DNA from: Variovorax sp. CF079
Lineage (GTDB): Bacteria; Pseudomonadota; Gammaproteobacteria; Burkholderiales; Burkholderiaceae_C
Assembly: GCF_900101545.1 (NCBI RefSeq)
Contig: NZ_FMZU01000010.1
Location: 1 to 64,000 of the forward strand
Reading direction: 5' to 3'
Length of the DNA stretch: 64,000 nucleotides
The notes beneath the pieces were generated by a model. That model did no database searches, was not told the origin of the DNA, and saw nothing but the letters and a program-made list of their open reading frames with translations. The position numbers were made by a program, and so were the translations under genes. Shown here piece by piece: positions 62,000-64,000 of the stretch. Position 1 is the first letter of the stretch; each line of letters begins with the position of its first letter.

Positions 62000-63268
62000 T
62001 CAGCCAGCGAGCTGGAACGCTGGAGCCATTCGCTCCTGCTCTCGAGCACGAACTTTCAGGCTGTCGGCGATCTTGGGCCACTGCTTCACCACGGCCTGGC
62101 TGCGCGACACCATCTCGTCGGCCAGCTTCTTGGAGACCCGAAAGTATGGCGCCACCGAACGCGCCAGATCGAGATCCATCGCGTTGTCGGCCTCGCTGAC
62201 GTTGAGCTTCAGGCCTTGCGCCTCGGGCACAGGATTCATGTCGTAGGCATTGGACAGGCGCCAGCCCTTGCCGGGCACGAGGATGAAGCCGTGGTTGCGC
62301 AGGTGATCGTCGGTGTTGGAGACCAGCATGTTGAACACGATGCGCGACCACAGCTCGCGCAAATCGGCGACAGTGTGCGCGCCGTGATCGATCAGCACGC
62401 GGGCGATCTCCAGATAGCTCGCACCTGTCGATGCATCGTCGCCATCCAAGCGGCCGGTGAGCGTCATCGCCGAGGCGAAGTGAAGCCTGCCGTCTGACGT
62501 ACGGTCGAAGCGCTTCACCAGGAAGGTGTGGTGCGGGCTCGCGAATTTGCGTGCGAGGCTTTGTGGCACGGCGAGGCCGCAGCCCTTCGCGAGGGTCTGC
62601 ACCACCAGTTCCCAGGCGCCCACGTCGTGCTCGTCGCGTAGGCTGGGGAATTTGGCAATCCACAACTGCCCCTGTGGATCGACCACGCTGGCCTTGGGCC
62701 GCGCACCGCCGAGCGAGCCGCCGGGTGCGATCAGCATGCGCAGCCAGTCGTCGCCCGCCGCAGAGGTGTTGTCCTCATCGCGCTCCAGCGCCAGGCTGGC
62801 CGCTTCCAGTTCGCGCAGCTGCACGAATGGCGGCGCTGCCGCGCCGTGCTGGTTGTCCAGAAAATCGCCGGCGTCATCAAGTCGCAAGCGCAGCGCCCCG
62901 GAACGATAGGCGTCGTGCACGCCCAGCAGGTAGTCCGATTCATGCAGGCGCACGGCCTTGCCCACCTGCCCTGCCCGCTGCGCGCGCTCTAGCCGGCGGC
63001 GCATCAGCAACCTGCCCCAACGATCCGGGCTCGCATCGGCGAACACCCCGAAGGTCTCGTGACCCTGGGGCGGGTGCTGCCGGCCCTCGAAGAGGCCCAG
63101 CCGGGGATCCAGGTGCAAGTTCCCGGCGGCGGGGTGGGCCAGCGCCGCGGCGTCGAACTCAAACTCGAAAACTTCCCGGCCTGCTCCGCGCCTGGCATGC
63201 AGCCACCCCAGCCGTAGCGGCTCTGCGAGGCCGACCCAGTCCGCATAGACGGCGATGGTCGCTGCCAT
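62000..63268 (-). CDS. HipA-like serine/threonine kinase toxin
   Basis: 422 residues of the HipA family. The N-terminal HipA-N1 part is followed by a kinase fold with the P-loop-like segment GGSLGGARPKASV, the ATP-binding Lys in WIAKFPS, the catalytic loop NTDDHLRNHGFIL and the metal Asp in AYDMNPVPE. HipA from E. coli phosphorylates glutamyl-tRNA synthetase; the target here is unknown. The gene starts 4 bp after the HipB-like stop, as in other hipBA modules. Confidence 0.9.
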   Translation of the reverse strand: MAATIAVYADWVGLAEPLRLGWLHARRGAGREVFEFEFDAAALAHPAAGNLHLDPRLGLFEGRQHPPQGHETFGVFADASPDRWGRLLMRRRLERAQRAGQVGKAVRLHESDYLLGVHDAYRSGALRLRLDDAGDFLDNQHGAAAPPFVQLRELEAASLALERDEDNTSAAGDDWLRMLIAPGGSLGGARPKASVVDPQGQLWIAKFPSLRDEHDVGAWELVVQTLAKGCGLAVPQSLARKFASPHHTFLVKRFDRTSDGRLHFASAMTLTGRLDGDDASTGASYLEIARVLIDHGAHTVADLRELWSRIVFNMLVSNTDDHLRNHGFILVPGKGWRLSNAYDMNPVPEAQGLKLNVSEADNAMDLDLARSVAPYFRVSKKLADEMVSRSQAVVKQWPKIADSLKVRAREQERMAPAFQLAG

Positions 63269-63272
63269 GGGC

Positions 63273-63962
63273 TCAACGCCCTTTCTTCAGCGACACCGAG
63301 GGGTCGATCAAGCCAGCAAGTGCATCGGCGCTGGCGAAGCCGCTCTTCTTGATCCAGTCCCGCGCGTCCTCAGAAGGCTTGAGCAGCTTCTTGATTTGCC
63401 TGTTGGGGGCATCCCGCCGGTCCACGGCTTCACGCAGGTGCGCGGACGGCATGGCGGCCAGTGCCTTGCGCATCTGTGTTTCCGGCAGTGCTTCAAGTGC
63501 CTTGCGCATCTGCTCGCTGGGCAGGGAATCGAATAGCTTGCGCAGTTGTTCTTGCGGTGAGCTTTCGATGGCATGGCGAAGCTCCGCCGCGGCGCCAGCA
63601 ACCGGCACCGGCGTCTTGGCCGTCGCCGGCCGTTTGGCTGACGGCGACAAGCTCGGTCGTGTTGTCTTGGTGTGCGCGGGCAGCTGCGCATCCTGGAGCT
63701 CGCGACCCACAGGGTCGGCCTTACCGAGCAAGTCGAGGTCTTTTTCGATGCCCAGCACTTGCATGACGGCGAGGTAGGCACCCATGGTCACCCCCGACCC
63801 GCCGCGCTCCAGGCTGCGCAGCGTCATGGGCGCCATCCCGGCTCGCTCGGCAACCTGCTTGGCCGAGAGCCGCCGGCGCAGCCGCGCCAGGCGCAGGCGG
63901 CCGCCGAACTGACGTAGCAGTTCATCGGTGGCTGGGAGCAAAGGGGCTGTCTTCTTGGCCAT
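63273..63962 (-). CDS. HipB-like XRE antitoxin with C-terminal tandem repeats
   Basis: 229 residues, much longer than E. coli HipB (88). The XRE HTH (about 18-78) contains LRLARLRRRLSAKQVAERAG and PMTLRSLERGGSGVTMGAYL. After a Lys/Pro-rich linker comes a set of four near-tandem 12-residue units (PQEQLRKLFDSL, PSEQMRKALEAL, PETQMRKALAAM, PSAHLREAVDRR), then a basic end (KKLLKPSEDARDW). It should bind the 17-bp dyad upstream and neutralise the HipA-like kinase. Confidence 0.87.
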   Translation of the reverse strand: MAKKTAPLLPATDELLRQFGGRLRLARLRRRLSAKQVAERAGMAPMTLRSLERGGSGVTMGAYLAVMQVLGIEKDLDLLGKADPVGRELQDAQLPAHTKTTRPSLSPSAKRPATAKTPVPVAGAAAELRHAIESSPQEQLRKLFDSLPSEQMRKALEALPETQMRKALAAMPSAHLREAVDRRDAPNRQIKKLLKPSEDARDWIKKSGFASADALAGLIDPSVSLKKGR

Positions 63963-63979
63963 GAAGCCGATATTCTAGG

Positions 63980-63996
63980 TGTTTTTGGCAAAAACA
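63980..63996. promoter_or_regulatory. Palindrome upstream of the hipBA-like operon
   Basis: TGTTTTTG-G-CAAAAACA is a perfect inverted repeat with eight-base arms, 18 bp upstream of the HipB-like start and near the window edge. HipB proteins bind dyads in their own promoters, so this is a probable operator. A -10-like TAGAAT lies between it and the ATG on the minus strand. Confidence 0.6.
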
Positions 63997-64000
63997 GCCA

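Overview
The window looks like a chromosomal segment of a high-GC betaproteobacterium of the order Burkholderiales, most likely family Comamonadaceae and plausibly Variovorax. This rests on the Bug/TctC-type binding protein, the TadA-hydrolase fusion, the cyo oxidase followed by SURF1 and a RegBA pair, and G/C-rich codon use throughout. The genus is an inference. No rRNA, tRNA, CRISPR array, insertion sequence or prophage gene was seen.

Layout. 1-5.2 kb: a minus-strand sugar-acid operon (ManD-like dehydratase, gluconate 5-dehydrogenase-like SDR, a TRAP binding protein, a TctC-type binding protein, the start of an idonate-dehydrogenase-like gene) with a divergent GntR regulator. 5.2-7.6 kb: an OhrR-like MarR regulator, an exported perhydrolase-type hydrolase with the same operator, and a degenerate retropepsin-like protein. 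7.6-10.2 kb: citrulline/ornithine catabolism (ctlX, ornithine cyclodeaminase) with a divergent Lrp/AsnC regulator. 10.2-18.8 kb: housekeeping and mixed genes (chemoreceptor, PaaK-like enzyme, cyclase-FHA protein, LD-carboxypeptidase, TadA-hydrolase fusion, PaiB-like protein, ankyrin and HbpS/GlcG-like exported proteins).

18.9-35.7 kb is the most coherent block, for short-chain amides and urea. It holds aliphatic amidase (amiE) followed by a two-component pair, a GH3 lipoprotein, formamidase (fmdA) with fmdB, a complete urtABCDE-type ABC transporter, and, divergent from urtA, a very large protein fusing an NCS1-type permease to a zinc-finger-like Cys cluster, a histidine kinase and a receiver, with its own LuxR-type response regulator. 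A 17-bp sequence containing the dyad TACGT-N6-ACGTA is identical in the amiE and urtA/kinase promoter regions, which ties the block into one probable regulon.

35.7-46.4 kb: DUF72 protein, a TetR regulator with a perfect 25-bp operator divergent from two tandem paralogous saccharopine-dehydrogenase-like genes, an alpha/beta-hydrolase-LuxR fusion, two tandem paralogous exported repeat proteins, two SDRs with a divergent LysR, an RNA 2',3'-cyclic phosphodiesterase and an MFS carrier. 46.5-53.2 kb: cyoABCD quinol oxidase, SURF1 and a RegB/RegA-type redox pair in one probable operon. 53.2-59.1 kb: a c-di-GMP cluster (EAL protein, MshEN-type secretion/pilus ATPase, four-PAS diguanylate cyclase). 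59.3-64 kb: an I9-like small protein, an unrecognised protein, a subtilase without an obvious signal peptide, and a HipA/HipB-like module whose HipB carries tandem 12-residue repeats.
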